Shown: positions 54,050-63,889 of the stretch, one piece after another | Numbering within the stretch: position 1 is the stretch's first letter | How the letters are laid out: each line of letters begins with the position of its first letter | Assembly: GCA_949316235.1 (NCBI GenBank) | Contig: OX438745.1 | Location: 8,809,001-8,873,000 of the forward strand | Length of the DNA stretch: 64,000 nt | Origin: Oegoconia quadripuncta | Taxonomy: Eukaryota > Arthropoda > Insecta > Lepidoptera > Autostichidae | Direction: 5' to 3' | Notes under the pieces: generated by a model | Databases searched by the model: none | What the model was told of the DNA's origin: nothing | What the model saw: the letters and a program-made list of their open reading frames with translations, nothing else | Program-made: the position numbers and the translations under genes

Positions 54050-54316
54050 TGGATTTTTTTTTCTTTTTAATCATATGTACCAATTCCTGCGATTTTCAAA
54101 GCTGAGCAAATTTGAACAGAGCTCTTTTCATGTGCTTCCCATAATCATTTCTTAGATTCGCTGAAACTTTTATAAAGCGGTTATTCGATAATACACACAA
54201 AATTTAGCTAAATTTGGATTTGCCGATCCCAAAAAAAAAAACAAAAATGTTTGTTATGGAGAAAACAGTCTTATTGAAATTCTTCATATAAAACGCGAAT
54301 TTCATAAGTAAGGACC
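54050..54316. mobile_element. MITE family M, copy 2, one end lost
   Basis: Reverse of 51391-51809 with its right end ('cataagtaaggacc', 54302-54315). The other end is missing at the junction with the LINE tail. Confidence 0.55.
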
Positions 54317-54656
54317 TAATATTTAGGTGCTACATAGGTATGCTATGCTAATATATGATGTACACCGACGCTTCATAATATGTTCCAACTTCGGACATTT
54401 GCACATACATAACTATACATAAATAATCACAACTAACAGTCGGAACACAACAATACAGTTAAGAACTACTAGTAGGTAGTAACCTACATGAGGACACAAG
54501 GAGGTACAAAGTTGCCCCGTGGCGCTTTAGTTATCTATGTGCATTATTGGAGTTTGCTAATAGCTTGTCACGAGTGGAGGTATATATATGTCGTAGATGG
54601 GCTCGGGTTCGGGAGTGGGCGTTGCTAGCGATAAAGGGTCGCGTGGTAAAGGATGG
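54317..54656. other. Unassigned intergenic DNA
   Basis: Nothing recognised. Confidence 0.4.
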
Positions 54657-55084
54657 CTCGGGCAAAGGCGATATTATTGCAAGCTACCAACGTATCACAT
54701 TCGATTATGATCATGGAACCTGAGATGCTTTCTGTTGAAGAGAAAACATATGCACGCCCCTCATGCCATACAACTTGGCTCCCGCGTGCAGTCCGTGGAA
54801 TTCTACCGGACCTGGTCTTCAATTCCTCCTTGCTCAAATCCCATGATCAACTTCTTATTAGCTAACGACTCGGGCAAAGGCGATATTATTGCAAGCTACC
54901 AACGTATCACATTCGATTATGATCATGGAAACTGAGATGCTTTCTGTTGAAGAGAAAACATATGCACGCCCCTCATGCCATACAACTTGGCTCCCGCGTG
55001 CAGTCCGTGGAATTCTACCGGACCTGGTCTTCAATTCCTCCTTGCTCAAATCCCATGATCAACTTCTTATTAGCTAACGACTCA
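54657..55084. repeat. Near-identical 212-bp tandem duplication
   Basis: 'ctcgggcaaaggcgatattat' starts at 54657 and at 54869. The units match throughout except one base that I can see (c/a at 'ggaacctgag' / 'ggaaactgag'). Each unit has short open frames on both strands (plus 54653-54865; minus 54858-55049) that match no family I know. Confidence 0.9.
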
Positions 55085-55404
55085 CCGGATTCTTCCACGC
55101 GTCGGTGATAGTAGGTAGTGAGAATCACTCACAGTCGTTGATGTGTTCAGTGGAGCTCCGACTCCTTTGAAGGTTGGTAGCAAAGTGTGTCATTTTCGAT
55201 GTGAAGACCTAATATAACTGTTAACGTCGTCACCGCGCCGTTTCCGGAGATACCAGCGCCACCAGGGTTTATTAACCGCGTATTATGATAGTCAGTTGAC
55301 CGTTTGAATAATTAATTCTATCGCTAATTTATCGCTATCTGCGACATATATATAAATGGGCAGCTTGTCAGTTTGCATCTACGTTATGTCAAGCTCCGAA
55401 ACTG
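55085..55404. other. Unassigned intergenic DNA
   Basis: GC-richer than the surroundings up to 55270. 'tatatataaatgg' (55347-55359) followed by TCAGTT (55368) looks promoter-like, but the spacing is about 10 bases too short and no gene follows. Confidence 0.35.
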
Positions 55405-55570
55405 CAGCATTGATTTCAAATATCATTTGTTGAATGACAATTTATATATATTGGGAGTAATGATAGGGCTTAGGTATTTCTCTGTCAGTCAGTATGTCTT
55501 AGCTACTGTCACCCCGGAAAGGGAAATCATCTGTGGGACAAGCAAGAAATTCGCAGAATCAGATTTTGTC
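55405..55570 (+). repeat. Repeat family J, copy 2
   Basis: See 3618-3790; lacks the 20-base stretch with 'aaagctttctttgc'. Confidence 0.55.
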
Positions 55571-55689
55571 ATATTATTTTAAACAATTAATCATTTCTGG
55601 GAGCTGGTCGAAGTACACCAAGCGTTTCTGTTATTCAAGTTGTCACTAATTTTGTAATAACCTTTTTATAATATGGTTCTGTTTGTTTG

Positions 55690-55870
55690 TTTGTTAACGC
55701 TTTATAACACGAATAAAATAAATTTATCTCAGAATTAAGTATCTACAGACGCGGACTTATCCCATAAAGGGATCTCTTGCAGTCTCGCTTGGTAATTGTC
55801 AAAGAACGGATTGACTGGACGTACACAAGGCAAAACAATTTCACTAAAATTACTATGAATATTGGCTAGA
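55690..55870 (-). mobile_element. LINE 3' tail
   Basis: 'gttaacgctttataacacg' and 'gggatctcttgcagtctcgc' (compare 'gagatctcttccagcc' at 9450). A 'ctgtcctgtcctg' microsatellite follows at 55895. Confidence 0.5.
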
Positions 55871-56009
55871 ACATGGGACCTGTACTGTACTATCCTGTCC
55901 TGTCCTGCCCGGTACTGTAGGTACTGTATTATACTATACTACAATAGATACGTACACTTACATAATTAGTTACATTTATATATGTATAAACAAAATATAT
56001 GTCTTTGCA

Positions 56010-56255
56010 CAAATACACAGCGCCATCTAGGTCCACAGTAAGCATCTAGGCTTGTGTTATGGATACCAGATGGTTGATAAACTACAGAAATACTTTTTTT
56101 TTTGCAATTAAATGCATGTATAAATGAAAAACATCCATAACTCGGGAATACATGTCTGTATTCATCATACAAACATATGCCCCTAGCGGGATTCGAACCC
56201 GCGACTTGGTATAGTAGCAGATTTTCTAACCATTATACCAAACAGGTCGTCCAAA
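56010..56255 (-). mobile_element. SINE D copy 3
   Basis: 'acagcgccatctaggtccac' to B box 'gggattcgaacccgcg' and 'ccattataccaaacaggtcg'. Confidence 0.75.
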
Positions 56256-56696
56256 CAAAAAATGCATACTTATACAATACACGACATAATACTCGTATAT
56301 GTTAATACACCTATTCCCGTAGATATCTATAAGTTGTTTTGACATGATCTTTAAATTGTTTCGTATAATGTATAAGAATATAATAATAAACAAAGCAGTA
56401 TTGGTTTATAAGAACCATAACTACTATCTTTATTGTTATGATCTTAGCCATTATAGGAACAAACAAGAAAATCTTTAATATCATTTACATTGCGTGACTT
56501 CGCATTTCTTGGGCTTACTGTATGTAAATGTGACAACCCAAAGGGTCTAACACTGCGGCATCGTTTTTCCTTATTGCATTACTTGGTCTGTCCAACATCT
56601 TACCTCACGTATTGTCACATTTTATATATTATATGCATATTATAAAATATCAGACTCATCATCATATCAATCATCAGCGCGTAAATACGACATTGG
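56256..56696. other. Unassigned intergenic DNA
   Basis: Nothing recognised. Confidence 0.4.
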
Positions 56697-56830
56697 AACC
56701 TTCAAGAAACGAGCCTACACCTTCCTCAAAGGCCGGCAACGCATCTGTGACACTTTTGGTGTTATTACTATCCATCAGGTGACCCGCATGCTCGTTTGCC
56801 GCTCTCTCATATAAAAAAAAATAAAAAAAA
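56697..56830 (+). mobile_element. LINE family C 3' end, internally deleted
   Basis: 'ttcaagaaacgagcctacac' to the A tail; about 30 bases are missing at 'ggtgtt|attactatcc'. Confidence 0.75.
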
Positions 56831-56831
56831 A

Positions 56832-57157
56832 TATCCCACTGCAAGGATATAGGCCTTCCCTCGTATCGTAATCAGCGTGGTGGACTACGGCCCATACTCC
56901 CTGTATGGGCCGTAGTCCACCACGCTGGCCCAATGCGGGTTGAGGACTTCACATGCCTTTGAATTTTTATTTCTCAGACATGCAGGTTTCCTCGCGGTGT
57001 TTTCGTTCACCGCTTAGGAGCAGTCGGATTCGTGCACATAAGTAATTAAATTAAATTAAAAAAAAGTCATTGATTGGTACATGGCCCGCCTGGGAATCGA
57101 ACCCGAACCTCCCATATTGGGACACCGCGTCTTAACGGCTGAGCCACCGACGCTCTT
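56832..57157 (-). mobile_element. SINE F copy 2 with hairpin
   Basis: Near full length (head 'gctgagccaccgacgc' reversed, B box 'gaatcgaacccg'). Its 3' part carries an extra inverted copy of 25 bases, making a 24-bp perfect hairpin at 56873-56927. Confidence 0.75.
56873..56927. repeat. Perfect 24-bp-stem hairpin
   Basis: Arms 56873-56896 and 56904-56927; loop CTCCCTG. Absent from the related SINE F copies at 30755 and 53380, so it arose in this copy. Confidence 0.92.
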
Positions 57158-57504
57158 CTCTCTGTTATTTCACAAAATGATTTTAATTGGCTTTTTTGTA
57201 ATATAAAAATCTGTTTTTAAAACACTGTTTTTTTCTTTCAGTTACTTGGTTCTTCTTATCAGGGGAATTTGCCTTTTGAATAAGCCGTAGCTTAAAAAAT
57301 GTTAAATCTGACTATTTTAAGTATACCTACAAAATATAGAATTTTTGACTAGCGACTAATGTACTTGAGTACTTGTCGTCGTTTGCGTTACGTATATCAA
57401 TGTTATAAACTTTCTTTTAAATAATTATTGAAAATATGTCTAAATCATAAGGTTGTTATCATAAAAAGGTGACTGTAGAATTCGTTAAAATGGAGACACA
57501 CCTA
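57158..57504. other. Unassigned intergenic DNA
   Basis: Nothing recognised. Confidence 0.4.
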
Positions 57505-57748
57505 TCTAACTAATCTAATTAATATTATAAACGCCAAAAGTTTGGATGTTGTTTATTTGTTTGTTTGTTGCTCAATCACGGCGAAACGATTAAACGGATT
57601 TGGATGAAATTTGGTATATAGGTAGAACATGCCCTGGTTTATGACATAGGATATTTATTATCCCGATAAAGTGAGTAGATCCCGCGGGATAAACAAATTT
57701 CCGCGATAAAGTTATTCCACGCCGGCGAAGCAGTGGGCGGAAAGCTAG
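57505..57748 (+). mobile_element. Helitron-like element H3
   Basis: Starts TCTAACTAATCTAATTAAT after an A and ends GGGCGGAAAGCTAG before a T; body as H1. Confidence 0.65.
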
Positions 57749-58109
57749 TAGTCTATGTACAATAGATTGTCTTGTGGTGTCGCTAAGAAAAAATATACCC
57801 TTAACCATTTCTTTCCGTGGCTATGGTATATGGATGGATCGCCCATGGGCAGTTGTTAAATGAGGTCCGTCAAACTGTCTACTCGCCTCTGAGCGATTAG
57901 GGAAATTCTCCGATGAAAAATAATATAGACATTTATCATGAGATTTGATACACTGATAGCTGATGAGAACAAGAATCAATTATCAAAACTGGAACTATAA
58001 AGTAAATAATCATTAAAAATACTGTGAGCCGATTATTACTTAATAGAACGGTAGTAGTAGGGATTCGTTCTTTCTGGTGCAGTGATCTGGTGCAGTCCAA
58101 TCACGGTTT
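57749..58109. other. Unassigned DNA before the virus-like element
   Basis: No gene. The left edge of the element described next probably lies between about 58020 and 58110, but without the right end no terminal repeat can be fixed. Confidence 0.35.
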
Positions 58110-58141
58110 TTGGGGGTGTGCAAAAAAGCTCTCCACATACT

Positions 58142-58345
58142 CGCGGGATTCGCGGTTTAATTAAAATGATTCGCGGTATGTAATAAAGTTTATTCACGGC
58201 GTATAATTAAATTGATTCGCGGTTTGATTCGCGGGGTGTAATTAAATTGATTCGCGGTTTGATTCGCGGGGTGTAATTAAATCAATTCGCGCTTTGATGA
58301 ACTTTATTCACGGTTTGAAATAAAATAAATCCACGGCGCATCAGG
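58142..58345. repeat. Degenerate tandem repeats, 'attcgcgg' units
   Basis: At least seven 'ga/at-tcgcgg' or 'ttcacgg' cores spaced about 30-40 bases, alternating with 'ttaattaaa/gtaattaaatt'. One 40-base unit is nearly perfect twice (58201-58279). Placed at the presumed left end of the virus-like element. Confidence 0.75.
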
Positions 58346-58401
58346 TCTATTCATGGTTTGATATCATCTCGCGCGACTTTTTCACGCGTGTTGGAGTTTC
58401 A

Positions 58402-58846
58402 TTAGGTATCGGAGGCCACCCGTGTAGTGTTTACCTGTTTTTTTTTTATATAGATTTAGCGACGTGTCGCTTCCTTTGTTCGAAAATTCTCTAGCATTGT
58501 CCTTTTCTCGTGTTGCATTTTGGTTGGAGTGTATGAATTAATTCTTTGTGATCAGTAGGTAAATTTTTAGATATCGGAGACCACCCGTGTAGTGTATACC
58601 TGATTTTTTTATATAGCTTTTGCGAAGTGTCCCTTCCTTTGTTCAAAAATTGTCTGTATTTCTATTGAAGCAATATTTGCTTTAAGACGATTTCCGTTAG
58701 ACTTATCTAACAAAGGGATTTTATGAGTATTGTTATAGGCGAAGGTATTTGTCGGTGTATAAATTACTTTTGGGTAGACATCTGTAAAAAATTGGGTTTT
58801 ATGGTTATTGTTATGGGCGAAGGTAATATTGCCTGTATATTTTAAA
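58402..58846. repeat. Two sets of direct repeats upstream of the viral-type genes
   Basis: A 90-base unit ('tatcggaggccacccgtgta' ... 'cttcctttgttcgaaaattc') at 58405-58492 recurs at 58571-58655. A shorter unit ('gattttatgagtattgttat...ggcgaaggta') at 58718-58750 recurs as 'gttttatggttattgttatg...ggcgaaggta' at 58796-58826. Could be regulatory or terminal-repeat sequence. Confidence 0.7.
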
Positions 58847-58877
58847 CAAGTACAAACATGTTCCATCAAAATCGTCC

Positions 58878-58915
58878 TATATAAACCGATCCAACTCACT
58901 TGCTTATCCACAGTA
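58878..58915 (+). promoter_or_regulatory. Candidate core promoter, gene 1
   Basis: TATATAAA at 58878-58885 and an initiator-like ACAGTA with A+1 near 58912, a spacing of about 33 bases. The predicted start codon follows 67 bases later in a 'caccATG' context. Confidence 0.5.
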
Positions 58916-58978
58916 CCATTACGACCGCCAACAGTGCTATTTTATAGTTAAAAAGTGTGTATCTACGCAGTAGCCACC

Positions 58979-59582
58979 ATGTCGGTAAGTTATGTTCTCA
59001 TTAATTATTTAATCATTGAATCTTAGATTGATTTTAATACGTTTGATCAGTTAATTCATGTTAATTCAATAGTTCTATCAGATTGTGTAATTAATTTGAA
59101 ATTCTATCCTACAGATTACTCCTGATTATGATTACACACTGAAGAACTATTATTATCCTAATAAAAGCGATGACGAGGATCAGAACTCTCTTGACATGAA
59201 AGTTAAACAAAACATCACAAAGAGGAGCAGCAAGGGCATTGATGCATTTTTTGAGAAAGCGAAGAAAAAGAAAACCATAACATACTCATCAACCGTCGGT
59301 CAATCTAACGGAGAGGGTACCTCATATATTTCAACAAACTGTGATGACGGTTCCTCTGCAAGCCATCTCGTGAAAATCGAAGTGTATGAAATGAATAAAT
59401 TAAAACAAGTTTCACCCATAGACTACTGGAAACATGCAGATATCCGTGTTAAATATTACGTCGCAACAGAGGAGGATAAACATTATCAATCTGCAAGAGA
59501 TTTAATTTATAACATAACTAAACAGGTAGCATCTAAGGTGGGCTGTACAAAGTATTTTGTAACAATGGATAAGAAACAATAA
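58979..59582 (+). CDS. Unknown protein of virus-like element (spliced, ~157 aa)
   Basis: Predicted from two exons. Exon 1 is just ATG TCG (58979-58984), followed by GTAAGT. The intron (58985-59114) ends in a pyrimidine-rich 'ttctatcctacag', and exon 2 (59115-59582) is open in the matching phase, adding 27 codons ahead of the internal ATG at 59196. Exon 2 begins with a tyrosine-rich, then acidic stretch (TLKNYYYP, SDDEDQ), then a basic patch (FFEKAKKKK), a serine/glycine linker and a C-terminal domain with DYWKHADIRVKYYV and SARDLIYNITKQVASKVG. No catalytic motif or membrane segment is seen. Function unknown. Its place just upstream of the polymerase suggests a role in replication or its control, which is inference only. 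The alternative is a 128-residue protein starting at 59196. Confidence 0.55.
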
Positions 59583-59790
59583 CACTTCCATTATTACTTA
59601 AAGCAATTTATGACAAGATTTTTTTAAATTTAACTTTATGGAACAAAATTAAGTAAACAATAGATTAGAAAAATAATGCCTTTGGCTCCGTTACAGTCAG
59701 CTTAAATTATTACAAAACCATCGGCTACAAACAGCGGAGCGGAACACCAAGTACCTACTTTACGTTTTACCTGCTCCACCACCCCGACAT
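59583..59790. other. Spacer between the two viral-type genes
   Basis: 208 bases, AT-rich at first, then GC-richer toward the second promoter. No AATAAA signal close to the stop is obvious. Confidence 0.4.
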
Positions 59791-59817
59791 TATAAGTGTA
59801 CCGACGAAGCATTCAGT
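59791..59817 (+). promoter_or_regulatory. Candidate core promoter, polymerase gene
   Basis: TATAAG at 59791-59796 and TCAGTC, the arthropod initiator consensus, at 59813-59818. The spacing (about 24) is shorter than usual. The first ATG in frame is at 59859. Confidence 0.45.
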
Positions 59818-59858
59818 CTCACCATTCGCTACCCAGCCACCAGTGCAGTGCTAACACG

Positions 59859-62800
59859 ATGGCAAATCTGAACAACTCTCTGTTTGATGACCAACTGGTG
59901 CAACTGTGTCTCGAAGCCGAAGAAGAAGAACAAGATACGGATCGACAACTCTGTGATCTCTATGATGCAGTAACCCAGGGACCACTCAAATCGTAAGTAG
60001 AAAAAAAATTGCACCATTTTAATGGGTAGAGGGGATGAGAGATCTTGCTATATAATGCCCTTTGTCGATCAGTTTAACGTTTGTGTACGTTGGAATTTTG
60101 AAAGTTGTAATAAGCCTTTAGTTGATCAGTGTAGCTTTGTTTTAAATTAGAAATTTTGACTACCACAATAATGTTATCGTTATCAGCTGATGAAATAATG
60201 ATGATAAAGAAATCACTTCTTCTAAGTAAATTTCATCCATTCATTAGAATGTGGTACATCAGCCATAAACTACCTGATCTTATGATCAAGGACTCTGATA
60301 TAATACCATATTTTACACCCTGCAATGGGCATTCGAAAAATATTAATAATAATTTCATTAGTGAGCTTGATGAAATTGATGGAGTTATGCAAATGCAAGC
60401 TTATTGCAAGTTATGTAGTTCTTCATGTAAGTATTGTGGAAACTGGGTGAATTTTTAGTATTATTAAGTTAATTTAGTATTTATATTTAAGTATGTAATC
60501 GTTTATCAAAACTATAAATTGAATATTTACATTTGTACTAATATAAATGTTTTGTTTACAGATTGAATTCGCAACTCGGTGGTAAAAGAAAAACAGATCC
60601 AAATGAGGGAGCCGCATCGAAGTCTCGTCGAACACACGAACCAACGACATCTTCGTCAAGACAAGTATCCCCAATTCAACATATCTCAGACAATTCAAAG
60701 GTAGAGTGTTCAGTTTGCAAAGTGTTTGTTAGCAAACGATATTTGTCTAGTCATTTAAAAACTAATATCCACAAAAACAACGTTATAACTTGTCATGAGA
60801 ATTTAAATAACGTACAGGTTATTGAGAGTGCTTTTGGACAAAGGATTAAAACTTATAGAATAACTTCCAAATCTGATGCTTCAAGTTTGTACATTGAAAC
60901 TCCCGAATCATTTTTGTTTGGAATTAAATCAACTTTAATACAATTAATAAACATTTCTCTTAGCGAGCTAAATGCTATTAAACTAAATTTTATTTTACAT
61001 GCTGATTTTGTTCAGCATACAAAGGATCTACAAAATTCTTTCGATTTTCAGACCATTAATTATACTTGCTGTAAGTCAGATGATCAGGATGGCATTATCT
61101 GTACAATATTTAATGACATTACTGAAAAATTAAGTAACTTTGAAAGGAAAGATAGCGGATGGAGTTTAAAACAGATCAAGCATATTGATATGAATATTAA
61201 TAAATTTAATCCTTTACGTGGTTCTTCCTTCATAGATTTACCTCTTGATATCAAACGTAAAAAAGCTGTGATCAATGTTAAAAATAACGATAACCAATGT
61301 TTCTTGTGGGCTGTACTTTCAGCATTATATCCAGTTGATCAAAACGCTGAGAGAGTAACAAAATATATATCACATAAAAATAAATTAAAATTTAACAATA
61401 TTTCTTTCCCAGTTAAACTAAAAGATGTCCACAAATTCGAACAATTAAATGATATCAGCGTTAACGTTTTTGGTTTAGAATATGATAGTAAAAGTAAGAA
61501 AAATAAGGTTATCGGACCTTTACATTTCACAAAATATAGGAAACCGACTCATATTAATTTATTATATATTTCAAATGGTAATAATAACATGAATCATTAC
61601 TGCTATATAAAGAACTTATCGCGATTAGTTAGTAATCAAATTAATGACCATCATGCTAGCATATATATTTGTGACGGTTGCTTGTTATATTTCCAAACAA
61701 GGGAACGGTTAAACAATCACCAACAGTTAGATTGCAATCACATAAGGACTGATTTACCAAACGATAAAAGAAGGCCTAACAAATGGTATGGCGAATCTTT
61801 ACCTAATAATAAATTATCCTTCAATAATTTTGATAAAACACTAAAAATGCCTTTTGTGATATATGCAGATTTCGAATCATTATTAAATCCAGTACAAACA
61901 TGTGACAATGACCCCACCAAATCCTTCACGAATAATGTTCAAAAACATGAAGTCTATAGCTTTGGTTATTATATTAAGTGTTCTTATGATGATAAGCTAT
62001 CAGTTTATAGACACTATACTGGTGAGAATTGTTCCCTTATTTTTATGAAATCACTGAAAGATGATTTAATGGCAATTTCACAGAAACTTTCTTTTCAAGT
62101 AACTCCAGTTGCACTGACTTGTAATAATAATCATGATGTGTCACAAAGTACAATATGTTTCATTTGCAAAAAGGACTTGAATAATGATTCCATGATAGAT
62201 TACGACTGGTTTACCGGCTTGTATAAGGGAGTTGCTCACTCTATTTGTGCTTCTAATTATAGAGTCCCACGTTTCGTTCCTGTTTTCTTACATAATTTAA
62301 GTAACTATGATGCACATTTCATTGTACATGCATTAAATTTTGAAGAGGGTGAAATAACAATAATTCCTCAAAATAAAGAGAAGTACATATCATTTTCTAA
62401 GAAAATTAAAATGAACAATAAGACTATAGAATTAAGATTTCTTGATTCTTTTAGATTTATGCCTTGCAGTTTAGGAAACTTAGCACAAAATTTAGAAATC
62501 AATCAATTACATGAACTTCGAAAGAATTTTCCAAAAGAAGAAGATTTTAAACGCTTAGTCAGAAAAGGAATTTTTCCTTACGAGTGCATGACATCGTTTA
62601 GGGTTTTGAAACAAAATTCCCTTCCAAATCAAAATAAATTTTATAATTCTTTAACGAATGAATATATCTCTGATGAAAATTATAAACATGCACAAGACGT
62701 ATGGAATCATTTTGATTGTAAGAGTATGTGTGATTACTCCGATTTATATTTGAAAACGGATGTGTTGTTGTTAACTGATGTATTCGAGAATTTTAGAAGC

Positions 62801-63889
62801 TTATGTTTAACAACATATGACTTAGACCCCGCTCATTATTATACAGTACCGGGACTAAGTTGGGATGCCATGTTAAAATATACTAAAGAAAACTTAGAAT
62901 TATTGACTGATTTTGAAAAAATTGCGTTTGTGAAAAAAGGCATCCGGGGTGGCATTTCTCAATGTAGCAATAGACATGCAAAAGCAAATAATATGTTTAT
63001 GGAGGATTATAATGATACATTACCTTCATCATATTTAATTTACTTAGATGCAAACAATCTTTATGGTTGGGCTATGTCACAATATCTTCCCATTGGTGAG
63101 TTTGAATGGGTTGATGTAAATGTTGATTTTAACGTTCCAAACGATTCAAATTATGGTTTTATACTGGAAGTTGATTTAGAGTATCCAGACCATTTGCACG
63201 ACTCTCACTCCGATTTACCTTTTTGTCCAGACAGTATATGTACTGAAAATTGTAAAGAAAAAAAACTAGTAACTAATTTAAACAATAAAAGTAAATACAT
63301 AATTCACTATAGAAATCTAAAGCAGTGTTTAGAACATGGTCTGCTACTGACAAAAATCCATAGAATACTTAAATTTAAACAAAGTGCATGGCTAAAAAAG
63401 TATATCGATTTAAATACAAACTTACGATCATTAGCTAATTCAGACTTTCAAAAAGATTTTTATAAATTAATGAATAATTCTGTTTTTGGTAAAACCATGG
63501 AAAATATTGAAAAACGGGTTAATGTTAAACTTCTTACACATTGGGATAACCACGGTAAAGTTCAAGGAGCACAGAGATTAATATCGCAGCCTGAATTTCA
63601 TAGTCTATCAATTTTTTCAGAAACATTAGTTGCCATTCAGCTAAAAAAAACAAAATGTATGTATAATAAACCAATATATTTAGGATTTTGTATTTTAGAT
63701 ATTTCTAAAACATTAATGTACAGTTTTCACTATAATTATATGAATGTCAAATTTCAGAACAATTTAAAATTACTTTATACAGATACTGATAGTTTTATCT
63801 ATCAAATATTTACGAATAATTTCTATACTGATATAAAGCAAGATGTGCTGAATTACTTTGATACTTCAGACTATCCTTATATATTATAA
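59859..63889 (+). CDS. polB: Protein-primed-type family B DNA polymerase
   Basis: Replicative polymerase of a Polinton/adintovirus-like element; family members start synthesis from a protein primer. Exon 1 (59859-59992, 44 codons plus 2 bases) ends at GTAAGT. Exon 2 starts at 60562 after 'ttttgtttacag', in the right phase. Numbered from 60563: C2H2 finger (C49, C52, H64, H70); a region with NQCFLWA (C246) and NHYCYIKNL (H345) resembling an OTU-like cysteine protease; a second C2H2 finger (C370, C373, H386, H393); exonuclease I D436/E438 (YADFES); a CxxC...HxxC site (C532-C562); exonuclease II HNLSNYD (577-583); exonuclease III YLKTD (729-733); GIRGG (793-797); motif [10 protein letters not shown] (D829); motif B NNSVFGKT (971-978); motif C YTDTDS (1072-1077). 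All catalytic residues are kept. The frame stops at 63889, although recognisable polymerase sequence continues in another frame, so the copy is incomplete in this window. Confidence 0.88.
60156..60458 (+). CDS. Small intronic ORF with cysteine pairs
   Basis: A 100-codon frame lying wholly within the predicted polymerase intron; the first clear ATG is at 60171 ([18 protein letters not shown]). The C-terminal part has [11 protein letters not shown], a C-x2-C-x3-C-x2-C arrangement that could bind zinc. A GTAAGT at 60428-60433 inside the frame is a further possible donor. If joined to 60562 it closes within two codons, giving a short alternative product. It may be a real small gene, an alternative exon or chance. 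Not recognised. Confidence 0.35.
   Translation: MTTTIMLSLSADEIMMIKKSLLLSKFHPFIRMWYISHKLPDLMIKDSDIIPYFTPCNGHSKNINNNFISELDEIDGVMQMQAYCKLCSSSCKYCGNWVNF

Noticed and set aside
54653..54865. Overlapping 66-76 codon frames in the tandem duplication
   Set aside because: Frames are open on both strands and match nothing recognised; reported as a repeat only.
55347..55373. Core promoter upstream of family J copy 2
   Set aside because: TATA to initiator spacing is too short and only a 15-codon frame follows.
58142..58345. CRISPR-like array
   Set aside because: Unit lengths and spacers are irregular, the spacers repeat as well, and the DNA is eukaryotic; they are degenerate tandem repeats.
58609..58911. 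100-codon minus-strand frame
   Set aside because: Its internal repetition comes from the DNA direct repeats in the leader, and it lies opposite the promoter of the first viral-type gene.
59196..59582. hAT transposase C-terminus in the first viral-type gene
   Set aside because: The phrase SPIDYWKHADIRV faintly recalls hAT dimerisation regions, but the following conserved hAT residues are absent.
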